DNA of 64,000 nt, taken from NCBI RefSeq assembly GCF_015689335.1, contig NZ_CP065053.1, positions 2,852,001-2,916,000 of the forward strand. Reading direction: 5' to 3'. Source of the DNA: Massilia antarctica. GTDB taxonomy: Bacteria; Pseudomonadota; Gammaproteobacteria; Burkholderiales; Burkholderiaceae_D. Under the pieces are notes generated by a model that was given only the letters and a program-made list of their open reading frames with translations, had not been told where the DNA came from and did not search any database. The position numbers and the translations under genes were made by a program. This document shows positions 32,580 through 41,184 of this stretch, one piece after another; position 1 is the stretch's first letter, and every line of letters starts with the position of its first letter.

Positions 32580-35273
32580 ATGACCAAAACCCTCATCATC
32601 GCCGAGAAGCCCTCCGTCGCGAACGATATCGCCAAGACGCTGGGCGGCTTCACCAAGCACGATGAGTACTTCGAATCGGACGAATACGTCCTGTCGTCGG
32701 CCGTCGGCCACCTGCTGGAAATCGCGGTGCCGGAAGAGCACGACGTCAAGCGTGGCAAGTGGAGCTTCGCCCACCTGCCCATGATTCCCCCGTATTTCGC
32801 GCTCAACCCGATCGCCAAGACCGAGGCCCGCCTCAAGGTCTTGAATAAGCTGATCAAGCGCAAGGATGTCACCCAGCTCATCAACGCATGCGATGCCGGG
32901 CGCGAAGGCGAGCTGATTTTCCGCCTGATCGCGCAGAATGCCAAGGCCAAGCAGCCGATCAAGCGCCTGTGGCTGCAATCGATGACGCCGGGCGCGATCC
33001 GCGACGGCTTCACGCAACTGCGCAGCGACGAAGAAATGCTGCCGCTGGCCGACGCCGCGCGCTGCCGTTCGGAAGCGGACTGGCTGATCGGCATCAACGG
33101 CACCCGCGCCATGACCGCCTTCAATTCGAAGGAAGGCGGGTTCTACCTGACCACCGTGGGCCGGGTGCAGACGCCGACCCTGTCGATCGTGGTCGAGCGC
33201 GAAGACAAGATCAAGAAATTCATCTCGCGCGACTACTGGGAAGTGCGCGCCGAGTTCGTGTGCGCCGCCGGCGTGTACGAAGGGCGCTGGCTCGACCAGT
33301 CCTTCAAGAAGGACGAGAACGACCCCGAGAAGCGCCCCGAGCGCCTGTGGAGCAAGGCTGCGGCCGACAGCATCGCCATGGCTTGCAAGGGCCGCCAGGG
33401 CAATGTAACGGAAGAATCGAAGCCGACCACATCGATGGCGCCGGCCCTGTTCGACCTGACCAGCCTGCAGCGCGAAGCCAACGGCCGTTTCGGCTTTTCA
33501 GCCAAGAACACGCTCGGGCTGGCCCAGGCGCTGTACGAAAAGCACAAGGTATTGACTTACCCGCGTACCGATTCGCGCCATCTGCCGGAAGACTATGTGA
33601 ACACCGTCAAGGACACCATGGTGAGCCTGGCGGAAAACAATAACTACCACCAGTTCGCCAAGCAGATCACCGACAAGGGTTGGGTCAAGCCGAACAAGCG
33701 CATTTTCGACAACACCAAGATCTCGGATCACTTCGCGATCATCCCGACCACCCTGGCGCCGAAGAATCTGTCGGAGCCGGAGCAGAAGCTGTACGACCTG
33801 GTCACGCGCCGCTTCATGGCCGTGTTCTTCCCGCCTGCGGAATTCCAGGTCACCACCCGCTTTACCGAAGTGTCCGGCCACCAGTTCAAGACTGAAGGCA
33901 AGGTCATGACCAATCCGGGCTGGCTGGCGATCTACGGCAAGGAAGCGTCGACCGACAGCGACAAGGACGACAACACCGGCGGCAACCTGGTTCCCGTGGC
34001 CAAGGGCGAAAAAGTGCAGACCGAAAAAGTCACGCCCAACGCCCTGGTCACCAAGCCGCCCGCGCGCTATTCGGAAGCGACCTTGCTGTCGGCCATGGAA
34101 GGCGCCGGCAAGCTGATCGACGACGACGAACTGCGCGACGCCATGGCCGGCAAGGGCCTGGGCACGCCAGCGACGCGCGCGGCCATCATCGAAGGCTTGC
34201 TGGGCGAGCGCTACCTGCTGCGCGAAGGGCGCGAGCTGATTCCGACCGCCAAGGCATCGCAACTGATGACCTTGCTGCGCGGCCTCGGCGTAAACGAACT
34301 GACCGCGCCGGAACTGACGGGCGAATGGGAATACAAGCTGTCGCAGATGGAAAAGGGCAAGATTTCGCGCGAAGAGTTCATGCGTGAAATTGCCCAGATG
34401 ACGCAAATCATCGTCAAGCGCGCCAAGGAATACAACAACGATACGATTCCGGGCGATTACGCCACTCTGCACACGCCATGCCCGAACTGCGGCGGCGTGG
34501 TCAAGGAAAACTACCGTCGTTTCGCCTGCACCAAGTGCGAATTCAACATGAGCAAGACGCCTGGCAGCCGCCAGTTCGAGATTGCCGAAGTTGAAGAATT
34601 GCTGGAAAAACGCACGATCGGCCCGATGCAAGGCTTCCGCTCGAAGATGGGGCGTCCGTTTGCCGCCATTTTGCGCATCGTGCGCGATGAAGAGATCAAG
34701 AACTGCAAGCTGGAGTTTGATTTCGGCCAGAACGATGAAGGCGGCGAAGATGGCGAAGGCGTCGACTTCACCGGCCAGACCGCGCTCGGACCGTGCCCGA
34801 AATGCGCCGCCGGCGTATTCGAAATGGGCCTGGCGTATGTGTGCGAGCACAGCGTGGCCAAGCCGAAAACGTGCGACTTCCGCAGCGGGCGCATCATCTT
34901 GCAGCAGGAAATTTTGCCTGAGCAAATGGTCAAGCTGCTCAACGATGGCAAGACCGATTTGATGCCGGGGTTTGTGTCGCAGCGCACGCGTCGTCCGTTC
35001 AAGGCTTTCCTGGTCAAGGGCAAGGATGGCAAGATCAGCTTCGAGTTCGAGGAGCGCAAGGCCAAGGGCCCGACTGACAAGTCGGGCGCCAAGGGCAAAG
35101 CGGCGGCGGTAGCCGACCCGGTAGCCGAGGGCGACGAGGCGGCGCCAGCGACTGCCAAAAAAGCCGCGCCGGCCAAGAAAGCGGCGGCCAAGAAGGCGCC
35201 TGCCAAGAAGGCTGCTGCCAAAAAACCGGCGGCGAAGAAAGCCGCTGTCAAGAAAGCTGTCGCGGAAGAATAA
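32580..35273 (+). CDS. topB: DNA topoisomerase III with Lys/Ala-rich tail
   Basis: A type IA topoisomerase that relaxes and decatenates DNA. The 897-residue protein has the TOPRIM domain (TLIIAEKPSVA, CDAGREGELIF), the active-site Tyr327 in LTYPRTDSRH and the four-domain toroid to about 610. Two C-terminal zinc-ribbon-like segments follow (CPNCGG...CTKC and CPKCAAG...). The last 60 residues are a KKAAAKKAPAKK-type tail like histone H1-like proteins, likely for nonspecific DNA binding. A TACAAT -10-like box is at about 32480. Confidence 0.95.
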   Translation: MTKTLIIAEKPSVANDIAKTLGGFTKHDEYFESDEYVLSSAVGHLLEIAVPEEHDVKRGKWSFAHLPMIPPYFALNPIAKTEARLKVLNKLIKRKDVTQLINACDAGREGELIFRLIAQNAKAKQPIKRLWLQSMTPGAIRDGFTQLRSDEEMLPLADAARCRSEADWLIGINGTRAMTAFNSKEGGFYLTTVGRVQTPTLSIVVEREDKIKKFISRDYWEVRAEFVCAAGVYEGRWLDQSFKKDENDPEKRPERLWSKAAADSIAMACKGRQGNVTEESKPTTSMAPALFDLTSLQREANGRFGFSAKNTLGLAQALYEKHKVLTYPRTDSRHLPEDYVNTVKDTMVSLAENNNYHQFAKQITDKGWVKPNKRIFDNTKISDHFAIIPTTLAPKNLSEPEQKLYDLVTRRFMAVFFPPAEFQVTTRFTEVSGHQFKTEGKVMTNPGWLAIYGKEASTDSDKDDNTGGNLVPVAKGEKVQTEKVTPNALVTKPPARYSEATLLSAMEGAGKLIDDDELRDAMAGKGLGTPATRAAIIEGLLGERYLLREGRELIPTAKASQLMTLLRGLGVNELTAPELTGEWEYKLSQMEKGKISREEFMREIAQMTQIIVKRAKEYNNDTIPGDYATLHTPCPNCGGVVKENYRRFACTKCEFNMSKTPGSRQFEIAEVEELLEKRTIGPMQGFRSKMGRPFAAILRIVRDEEIKNCKLEFDFGQNDEGGEDGEGVDFTGQTALGPCPKCAAGVFEMGLAYVCEHSVAKPKTCDFRSGRIILQQEILPEQMVKLLNDGKTDLMPGFVSQRTRRPFKAFLVKGKDGKISFEFEERKAKGPTDKSGAKGKAAAVADPVAEGDEAAPATAKKAAPAKKAAAKKAPAKKAAAKKPAAKKAAVKKAVAEE

Positions 35274-35312
35274 TCCGTCGCGCCGCTTGGTGCGAAGTCT
35301 GGCATCCAGATA

Positions 35313-35359
35313 CGGGCCCGTCTGTAGAAACCGCGCTGCGGCTTTTATGGCCGGGCCCG
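35313..35359 (+). terminator. Stem-loop downstream of topB, possible terminator
   Basis: The palindromic octamer CGGGCCCG occurs at 35313-35320 and 35352-35359. Between them is an inner hairpin (ACCGC/GCGG) followed by CTTTTA. Together they could form a terminator-like structure about 40 bp after the topB stop. There is no long T run after the outer stem, so efficiency is uncertain. Confidence 0.4.
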
Positions 35360-35408
35360 TGTTCGTTTGTCAGGCCTTGCATCCATCACCATGTTGGAGA
35401 CGCAATTC

Positions 35409-36050
35409 ATGAACGTCGATTTGAGCCTTCTTGAACGCTGGCTGACTGGCTGGAGCCTGGCCCGCGGTGTGCCGCTTCCCAGGCACCACGGGGGAGGATT
35501 GGCAGTGGACGTCGGTTGGCCCGATCAGTGGCGCCGTCACGTCTTTGTGGATGCGGGTGAAGCGCTTCAAGCATGTGCATCCCACATCCACGAGCCCTTC
35601 ATCTATCTGAAGGCGCCGGTCGACCCCGATCACCTGCGGCGCGCGCTTCCCGCCCGCTGGACGATCGAAGCTCCCCACTATCTCATGTACCGGTCCACGC
35701 CGATATCCGCATCAGCCGCACCTCCAGCAGGCTACACGGCCAACATGGAAGAGGAAAATGGGGCATCCCTTATCCGCCTGCTTGACGCGGCGGGGCAGAC
35801 GGCGGCGATAGGGAGGGTGGTGCTGAACCATGGAACTGCCGTATTCGACCGCATCGAAACCGTCGAGTCCCATCGCAGACGGGGCCTCGGCGGCGCACTG
35901 ATGATCGCGCTCGACGCCCTGGCGCAACAAGCGGGAACGACAGAGCGCCTGCTCGTGGCCACCGAGGCCGGGCGCGCGCTATACCTCTCCCTGGGCTGGC
36001 GCGTACTGGCACCGTATTCCACGGCCGTGCTCCCGGCCTCATCGCTGTAG
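35409..36050 (+). CDS. GNAT family N-acetyltransferase
   Basis: The protein is about 213 residues, with a C-terminal GNAT fold. The acetyl-CoA binding motif is VESHRRRGLGGALM, and the downstream ALYLSLGWRV is typical of motif B. The N-terminal half is not a recognisable domain and may be a second degenerate GNAT fold. ATG 35409 is chosen because GGAG lies at 35396-35399; an in-frame ATG at 35391 is an alternative. The substrate is unknown. Repeat copy A begins 3 bp after the stop. Confidence 0.82.
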   Translation: MNVDLSLLERWLTGWSLARGVPLPRHHGGGLAVDVGWPDQWRRHVFVDAGEALQACASHIHEPFIYLKAPVDPDHLRRALPARWTIEAPHYLMYRSTPISASAAPPAGYTANMEEENGASLIRLLDAAGQTAAIGRVVLNHGTAVFDRIETVESHRRRGLGGALMIALDALAQQAGTTERLLVATEAGRALYLSLGWRVLAPYSTAVLPASSL

Positions 36051-36052
36051 CG

Positions 36053-36185
36053 GCTGGCGTTTCAGATCAACCGTGCTCGCATTCGACGCCGATTTCGGTT
36101 CGAATTTACTGCAAACGAAGCTAGGTCCGTGCTCACCCTATCTACAAATGAGCTTGCAATCGACGGCGCCGGCTCGAATTCCATG
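36053..36185 (+). repeat. Island-bounding repeat, copy A
   Basis: A 133-bp segment aligns without gaps to the reverse complement of 41033-41165. I counted about 97 identities of 133. The best-conserved block is AAATGAGCTTGCAATCGAC. It begins right after the GNAT stop. Copy B sits the same way beside the gene at the other end, so the pair brackets the accessory segment. Its nature (degenerate mobile element, structured RNA or recombination site) is unknown. Confidence 0.8.
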
Positions 36186-36531
36186 GCCGCCGGCCACGCT
36201 AACTGCAAATGACGGCCCGTATTGGCCCCCCTTTTCGGTCTGCGCGAAGGGGCTGCTGTTGCCCCCATACCGGACGCTTGCTCTCGGCGGCAGGCCCCCT
36301 GTGTCAGACTACTTGTCGGGTGTGTTTTTGAACAAATTATGTCCTGATCTTGATCGTTGTGGTGGGGTTTAGGGTTCGTTCTTGTGCCTTATTTCTAACA
36401 TCGTTTCCGGGAGCGGGGGACGGGTGTTACGGGTGAAGCGCAGCGGAACCCGTTCCCTCAAGACGTCAGGTTTTCGATTTCTTGTTCGAGCAGGACGGAC
36501 TCCGATGCTTGGCCCACGGCCAGCGACGGAA
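36186..36531. other. Unassigned spacer before the first insertion sequence
   Basis: About 345 bp between repeat A and the left inverted repeat of the first IS. Weak similarity to the flank of repeat B continues for some tens of bases. A short ACGGGT/ACCCGT stem occurs near 36430. Open frames here are short and lack a convincing ribosome site or family resemblance. I see no gene. Confidence 0.4.
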
Positions 36532-36570
36532 CTAGTTATCGCCTCTAATTTTCAATATATAGAGGCACCA

Positions 36571-37056
36571 ATGTCATCAAAATATCCCGAAGCATTTATC
36601 GAACAAGCCCTGGTCAAAGTGTATTCACGAGGCCACCGGTCGGTCAAGTCGGTCGCCGAAGACCTGAATGTGAATCACCACACGTTAAAATATTGGATGA
36701 AGAATAAAGTTGTGACCATTAAGGACGCGCCGACGGCGCGCGAGAAGCGCCCTCAGGACTGGACTGCCGCGGAGCAGTTTGCCGCATTGCGGGCCACCCA
36801 TGGCTTGTCCGACGAGGCTTTGCAGGCGTGGTGCCGCGAGCACGGCATATTCCCCCATCATCTGACCAGCTGGGAGGCGGCCTTCTGCGGAGAGGTAAAA
36901 GAGCCCGCAACGGGCGTGCGCGAAATGCGCACTTTGAAGGACAAGGTTGCAAAGCTCGAGCGCGAGATTGTGCGCAAAAATGGCGCGTTGGCGGAGGCGG
37001 CCGCGTTGCTGATCCTGCAAAAAAAGTTCCGCGCGCTGTGGGAGGACGAGGAATGA
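36571..37056 (+). CDS. IS 1 transposase OrfA (helix-turn-helix)
   Basis: The 161-residue protein starts MSSKYPEAFIEQALVKVYSR. An N-terminal helix-turn-helix (RSVKSVAEDLNVNHHTLKYWM) would bind the IS ends. A C-terminal coiled coil (MRTLKDKVAKLEREI) is probably for multimerisation. ATG 36571 follows an AGAGG site; an upstream frame extension is not OrfA-like. Its stop overlaps the OrfB start in ATGA, so translation is likely coupled rather than frameshifted. Confidence 0.82.
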   Translation: MSSKYPEAFIEQALVKVYSRGHRSVKSVAEDLNVNHHTLKYWMKNKVVTIKDAPTAREKRPQDWTAAEQFAALRATHGLSDEALQAWCREHGIFPHHLTSWEAAFCGEVKEPATGVREMRTLKDKVAKLEREIVRKNGALAEAAALLILQKKFRALWEDEE

Positions 37057-38141
37057 TGACCGACCTCCCGCAGCGCGACCAGGTGATGGATTTGGTGGCC
37101 GAGGCGGTCGGTTCCGGCGCGCGCCAGTGGCGGGCCTGCGAGGTGATTACGCTGAGCGAGCGGACCTTGCAGCGCTGGCAGAACGACAAAGCTGAGGGGG
37201 CTTGTGATCGACGGCCGGCACGGGTGCAGACACCCAAGAACCGCCTGAGCGATCTGGAACGCAAGCGCGTACTGGAGATCGCCAACTCACCCGAATTCGG
37301 CCACCTCCCACCAAGCCAGATCGTGCCACAACTGGTCGACCGGGGCGAGTACGTCGCCTCGGAGTCGACGTTCTATCGCTTGCTGAACGCGGCAAACCAG
37401 CTCAAGCACCGTGGGGCCGAGAAGCCGGCAAAACCCCGCCACAAGCCCCGTGCGCTGGTGGCAACAGCACCGGGCCAGCTGTTTAGCTGGGACATCACCT
37501 ATCTGCCGACGACGGTCATGGGCATCTATTTCTATCTCTACCTCTTCATGGATATCTACAGCCGCAAGATCGTCGGCTGGCAGGTCTACGAATCGGAAAG
37601 CAGCGAGCTAGCCAGCGAGGTGATGCGCGATATTTGTTTGCGTGAAAATATCGCGCCAAAACAGGTGGTGCTGCACTCTGACAACGGCAGTCCGATGAAG
37701 GGTGCCACCATGCTTGCAACGCTGCAAAAGCTCGGCGTCGTCCCATCGTTCAGTCGGCCCGCGTGTAGCAATGACAACCCCTTCAGCGAAAGCCTCTTCA
37801 AAACGCTCAAGTACCGCCCAGCCTACCCGCAGCGCTCATTTGAAAGCCTCATGGCCGCGCGGCAGTGGGTCGGCACGTTCGTGCGTTGGTACAACGAGGA
37901 GCACCGTCACAGTGCCATCCAGTTCGTCACGCCGGCACAGCGGCACGCGGGCCTGGATGGCGAGCTGCTGCGCAAACGTACGGAGGTCTATGAGGCGGCC
38001 AAGGCCGAGCGCCCGGAGCGCTGGAGTGGCGACACGCGAAGCTGGGCGCCAGTCACGACCGTGCACCTCAATCCGGAAAAAAGTGTCACGGAGACCGTCA
38101 CCAAAAAGGAGAAAAATCCAGAACTCAAAAAAGCAGCATAG
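37053..38141 (+). CDS. IS 1 transposase OrfB (DDE integrase core)
   Basis: The protein is 362 residues. A helix-turn-helix-like N-terminus (ITLSERTLQRWQNDK) precedes the rve integrase core. The catalytic acidic residues lie in SWDITYLP, LHSDNGSPMKG and the FSESLFKTLKY segment. All appear intact, so the enzyme may be active. The ATG at 37053 (or the next codon) overlaps the OrfA stop. The Lys/Glu-rich end (KKEKNPELKK) is outside the core. Confidence 0.87.
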   Translation: MMTDLPQRDQVMDLVAEAVGSGARQWRACEVITLSERTLQRWQNDKAEGACDRRPARVQTPKNRLSDLERKRVLEIANSPEFGHLPPSQIVPQLVDRGEYVASESTFYRLLNAANQLKHRGAEKPAKPRHKPRALVATAPGQLFSWDITYLPTTVMGIYFYLYLFMDIYSRKIVGWQVYESESSELASEVMRDICLRENIAPKQVVLHSDNGSPMKGATMLATLQKLGVVPSFSRPACSNDNPFSESLFKTLKYRPAYPQRSFESLMAARQWVGTFVRWYNEEHRHSAIQFVTPAQRHAGLDGELLRKRTEVYEAAKAERPERWSGDTRSWAPVTTVHLNPEKSVTETVTKKEKNPELKKAA

Positions 38142-38641
38142 AAACCGCGTTTAGGCGACAACTAGCTTGCAAATTTCCGCAGGCTTGGGAAAGTGAAGTT
38201 GTGATTTCTCGACCGACAGCCTCAAATGTCGATCACATCGCCCTTTGGGAGGGCATCAACGATTGAGCCGTTGTGCGAACAGGTTGCCCCTTGAACACTT
38301 GCGACAGACGGGGGGAGTGAAAGGAAATGAAACTGTCAAAAGGAGAATTGAGTTCGATTTTCCATGTGAATGAGGAGTAACCGTTAGGGTAGGTAAAGAT
38401 TTCTCGACGAATCTCTTGAATCGTCATAGGTTGGAGGGATGCAGAGCATGAGGCGTAATCGATAGAGATTACTAAATCTGTAACCTCAAGGAAGATGAGG
38501 TCAGCGGACGCCACAACGAACGAAAATTGTCCTTCTTGACCCGTTGGCGGAATCCATTCGAGGATGTATATAGTGGATCCACATTTTGAGACAGTGGCCA
38601 CGGGGTAGTTTAAGCTATCGTCCTTGAAAGGATGACAGCAA

Positions 38642-38932
38642 ATGGGTGAAGCAAAAAAGCGCAAGGTACACACGGCCGAGTTTAAGGCGAAGGTCGGCCT
38701 GGAGGCGGTTCGCGGGGTCAAGACAATCAGCGAGATCGCGCAGTCATACGCCGTGCATCCGCAACTGGTCGGGCAGTGGAAGAAGGAAATTCTTGAGTCC
38801 GCAGGGGCGCTGTTCGAGGGTAAGCGCGGGCCCAAGCCGGCCGAGGACAAGGGCGACGAAGAGCGGCTGTATGGCGAGATCGGGCGGCTGAAGATGGAAG
38901 TCGATTGGCTCAAAAAAAAGTTGGGGGTGTGA
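38642..38932 (+). CDS. IS 2 transposase OrfA
   Basis: A 96-residue protein with a helix-turn-helix (VKTISEIAQSYAVHPQLVGQWK) and a C-terminal coiled coil (RLYGEIGRLKMEVDWLKKKLGV), typical of IS3-family OrfA. Near its end the run of eight A at 38912-38919 followed by G forms an A AAA AAG slippery site at 38914-38920. This would allow -1 frameshifting into OrfB. Confidence 0.9.
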   Translation: MGEAKKRKVHTAEFKAKVGLEAVRGVKTISEIAQSYAVHPQLVGQWKKEILESAGALFEGKRGPKPAEDKGDEERLYGEIGRLKMEVDWLKKKLGV

Positions 38933-39846
38933 GCCAGGAAGCCAGGATGAACTGGATCGACGGCGCCGAGGAACTGCCTCTGAGCCGACAGTGCGAGCTG
39001 GCCGAAGTGCCGCGCGCGACGGTGTACCGGCGACTGACTGCCAAGGTGCCGGAAGATGCTGGTGCCGAGGACTTGCTGTTGTGCCGGCTGATCGACGAGC
39101 AATACACGAACCGGCCGTTCTACGGCAGCCGGCGCATGGTGGTGTTCCTGCGCGCGGCGGGCCACGTCGTCAACCGCAAGCGCGTGCAGCGACTGATGCG
39201 CCGCATGGGGCTGGCCGGGATGGCGCCGGGGCCGAACACGAGCAAGGCTCATCCAGAGCACAAGGTGTATCCGTATCTGTTGCGGGGCGTGCCGGTGACG
39301 CGGCCCAACCACGTGTGGTCGACAGATATCACCTACATCCGGTTGGCGCGGGGATTCGCCTACCTGGTGGCGGTAATCGATTGGTACAGCCGCAAGGTCC
39401 TGTCCTGGCGGCTCAGCAACAGCATGGATGCGTCGTTCTGTGTGGACTGCCTGGAGGACGCCCTACGCGAGCATGGCAAGCCCGAGGTGTTCAACAGCGA
39501 TCAGGGTTCGCAGTTCACGAGCAAGGCGTTCACGGACGTGCTCAAGCGCGAACGGGTGGACATCAGCATGGACGGGAGAGGGCGGGCCCTGGACAACATC
39601 TTCGTCGAGCGCCTGTGGCGCAACGTGAAGTACGAGGACGTGTACCTGAAGGGCTACGCCAACATGGCCGAGCTGATGGTGGGATTGGCCCAGTACTTCG
39701 CGTTCTACAACGCGGAGCGTCCTCACCAGTCCCTTGGCTACGAGACGCCCGCCAGCGTCTATCGCAGCGGGACCGGCGGCGGAGCGCTGATCGTCGACAA
39801 GTATGGCGACGCCGAGGCGGTCGTTGAGGGAACGGTGTGCGGGTAG
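38905..39846 (+). CDS. IS 2 transposase OrfB, likely made as OrfAB by -1 frameshift
   Basis: This frame is -1 relative to OrfA and opens across the slippery site, with no good start codon, so a fused OrfAB is the likely product. It has the HTH_21 region (YGSRRMVVFLRAAGHVVNRK) and the rve core. The DDE residues lie in STDITYIRL, FNSDQGSQFTS and the FVERLWRNVKYE segment. All catalytic positions are present. The C-terminal NAERPHQSLGYETPA is the standard IS3 ending. Confidence 0.92.
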   Translation: MAQKKVGGVSQEARMNWIDGAEELPLSRQCELAEVPRATVYRRLTAKVPEDAGAEDLLLCRLIDEQYTNRPFYGSRRMVVFLRAAGHVVNRKRVQRLMRRMGLAGMAPGPNTSKAHPEHKVYPYLLRGVPVTRPNHVWSTDITYIRLARGFAYLVAVIDWYSRKVLSWRLSNSMDASFCVDCLEDALREHGKPEVFNSDQGSQFTSKAFTDVLKRERVDISMDGRGRALDNIFVERLWRNVKYEDVYLKGYANMAELMVGLAQYFAFYNAERPHQSLGYETPASVYRSGTGGGALIVDKYGDAEAVVEGTVCG

Positions 39847-40291
39847 AAAGCCCTGCCGGGGGCGGCCACTGGAGGATGATGCCCTCCAGCGGCATGATTA
39901 GAGAATCACGGGGCAGCGCCGACCAGCTGCAGCGGTGGAAACGGACACAGCTTAAACTTGCTGAATAATTGTCTTGACCGATGGGTCCACTTTAGTAGTC
40001 GATGTCTAGTGTCAGTTGACCACCGCAACCGTCGTTTCCCTCAGCGATACGAAATGCATGGATAGCGTTGTCATGCCAGCCGAGATCTTCGAATTGGTCA
40101 GTTGTCATAGCTTCTGTGGCATCGATCATTTTTAATTGTTTAGCAGTGATAAACTGCATCGTACTGTGCGACCGTCCGCTCGTAGCCGGTTGCCGGCGAT
40201 TGTACTCAACGGTGAACTACCTCTTCCGATCAGGTCGCTTCCGCCCCATAGCTGCCGTACAAAGTCAAGCGAATGACTTGCTACTACCGGA

Positions 40292-40771
40292 TCATCCGAT
40301 TTTTTCGTACAGACTTTTCACTTGGTCAAAGCTGTCGCGGTTACGCGTTGCGAAAAACATGTTTGGCGTTCCCGCGCCAAGTACATGAAGTGGTTGGGCG
40401 GTCCTAATTTGTTCCCAAAATAGCTCTGTGGCGTCGCCTTCATCGAATACTGAAAAACCGTACTGATTCACATGGTTTCGCTTTGGACAAATGAGGGGAA
40501 TGGAATCATAGACGTACCATTCATCAAACCCCGGTGTCGGCAACTCCGTGAGTTTCGCAACCTCTCTGCTGATCGCTGCGGTCTCGCAGCGACTCCAGCC
40601 TGCTTTTACCTCATCCTCAGATGGCACGTAGGGGCCGCTGTCACATGAGGTAATAGCTACGCGCTTTCCTACCACCAGTTCCGGCGCGACGTGAAGCAGA
40701 TCGGTAAGAGATGGATCCCAAGCCTTCGACCATTCAATGACCCAGTATCCGCCGCGTTCACCAAATTTCAT
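40292..40771 (-). CDS. Uncharacterised small protein, immunity-like
   Basis: A 159-residue cytosolic protein starting MKFGERGGYWVIEWSKAWDP, rich in aromatic and acidic residues, without signal peptide or membrane helix. I do not recognise the family. Size, composition, GC content below its neighbours and location beside a disrupted small gene in an IS-rich island resemble orphan immunity genes of polymorphic-toxin loci. No toxin gene is visible. The immunity idea is inference. Confidence 0.55.
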   Translation of the reverse strand: MKFGERGGYWVIEWSKAWDPSLTDLLHVAPELVVGKRVAITSCDSGPYVPSEDEVKAGWSRCETAAISREVAKLTELPTPGFDEWYVYDSIPLICPKRNHVNQYGFSVFDEGDATELFWEQIRTAQPLHVLGAGTPNMFFATRNRDSFDQVKSLYEKIG

Positions 40772-41032
40772 CGTCTTCCTCTTTGCAATACAGAATGACT
40801 CTACTATGCCTTAGTCCCTCAAACCGAACGACCGGTTTTGGCCGAAAGCGGCAGTTGCCTGGAGACGATTGTACCGTACAGGTGTACCTATGCGAGGCGT
40901 TGCCATTCAGGCGATTTTTGCGTATCACAAGGGTTCGTTCTGCCTATTTGAGACATTATCACCGACAGACCTGGACCAAAACGGGGCAAATTCACTGCCC
41001 TTTGCTGTTTGCATTTAGTGCGAGTACATCAG
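40772..41032. other. Spacer between the immunity-like gene and repeat B
   Basis: About 260 bp without a supported gene. It includes a GACCGG/CCGGTTTTGGCC-like short palindrome near 40830 and a stretch weakly similar to the flank of repeat A. An open frame on the plus strand lacks family resemblance. Confidence 0.35.
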
Positions 41033-41165
41033 CATGGAATACGGGCCAGTGCTGTCGATTGCAAGCTCATTTACAGATAGTTTGAGCACGTGCGTTGTGT
41101 CATTTGCAGCAAATGTGAGCCGGAAACGGCGCTGAATGCAAGCACGCCCATTTTCAAACGGGTGC
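41033..41165 (-). repeat. Island-bounding repeat, copy B
   Basis: The reverse complement of this 133-bp segment aligns without gaps to copy A (about 73% identity by eye). The conserved core is AAATGAGCTTGCAATCGAC. It ends 19 bp from the stop of the CoaD-HD gene. With copy A it forms an inverted pair about 4.8 kb apart, enclosing two IS elements and two orphan small genes. Confidence 0.8.
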
Positions 41166-41184
41166 TGTCACTCATAGCCTCCCA

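Larger units (their letters stand above)
36532..38165 (+). mobile_element. IS3-like insertion sequence 1
   Basis: The element has two overlapping transposase frames bounded by imperfect 13-bp inverted ends: CTAGTTATCGCCT at 36532-36544 and the inverse of CTAGTTGTCGCCT at 38153-38165 (12 of 13 match). It is about 1.63 kb. Exact boundaries are uncertain because I could not find a target duplication beside these ends. The rve-type DDE transposase points to the IS3 group; subgroup not assigned. Confidence 0.72.
38569..39994 (+). mobile_element. IS3-family insertion sequence 2 with 3-bp target duplication
   Basis: The element is 1426 bp. Its ends are TATAGTGGATCCAC (38569-38582) and the inverse of TAAAGTGGACCCAT (39981-39994), with further similarity inward (GAGACAG/AAGACAA). 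It is flanked by GTA at 38566-38568 and 39995-39997, a 3-bp target duplication typical of IS3. Removing one GTA and the element restores an open frame of about 165 codons on the minus strand. Both transposase frames look intact, so insertion may be recent. Confidence 0.92.
38233..40159 (-). pseudogene. Gene of about 165 codons split by insertion sequence 2
   Basis: Minus strand: codons 1-55 run from ATG 40159 to 39995, ending GGQLTLDIDY. After the IS, the same frame resumes with ILEWIPPTGQEGQF and runs to a stop at 38233. Joined across the 3-bp target duplication (TAC, Tyr), the pieces give about 165 residues without a frameshift. The N-terminal FEDLGWHDNAIHAFRI and the single-domain size resemble small uncharacterised, immunity-like proteins. 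The function of the intact gene is unknown. The region is less GC-rich than its surroundings. Confidence 0.85.

Noticed and set aside
35140..35273. Lys/Ala-rich end of topB as a separate histone-like gene
   Set aside because: It is in frame with topB with no internal start or ribosome site; such tails are known on betaproteobacterial topoisomerases.
36382..36570. N-terminal extension of the first IS OrfA
   Set aside because: It would extend across the left inverted repeat of the element; the start at 36571 with AGAGG gives a typical OrfA.
40068..40388. Plus-strand frame of 106 codons next to the second IS
   Set aside because: It overlaps the N-terminal part of the disrupted minus-strand gene and the immunity-like gene, and has no recognisable family or ribosome site.
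40783..41085. Plus-strand frame of 100 codons overlapping repeat B
   Set aside because: It runs into the diverged repeat, lacks a good start and shows no domain pattern.
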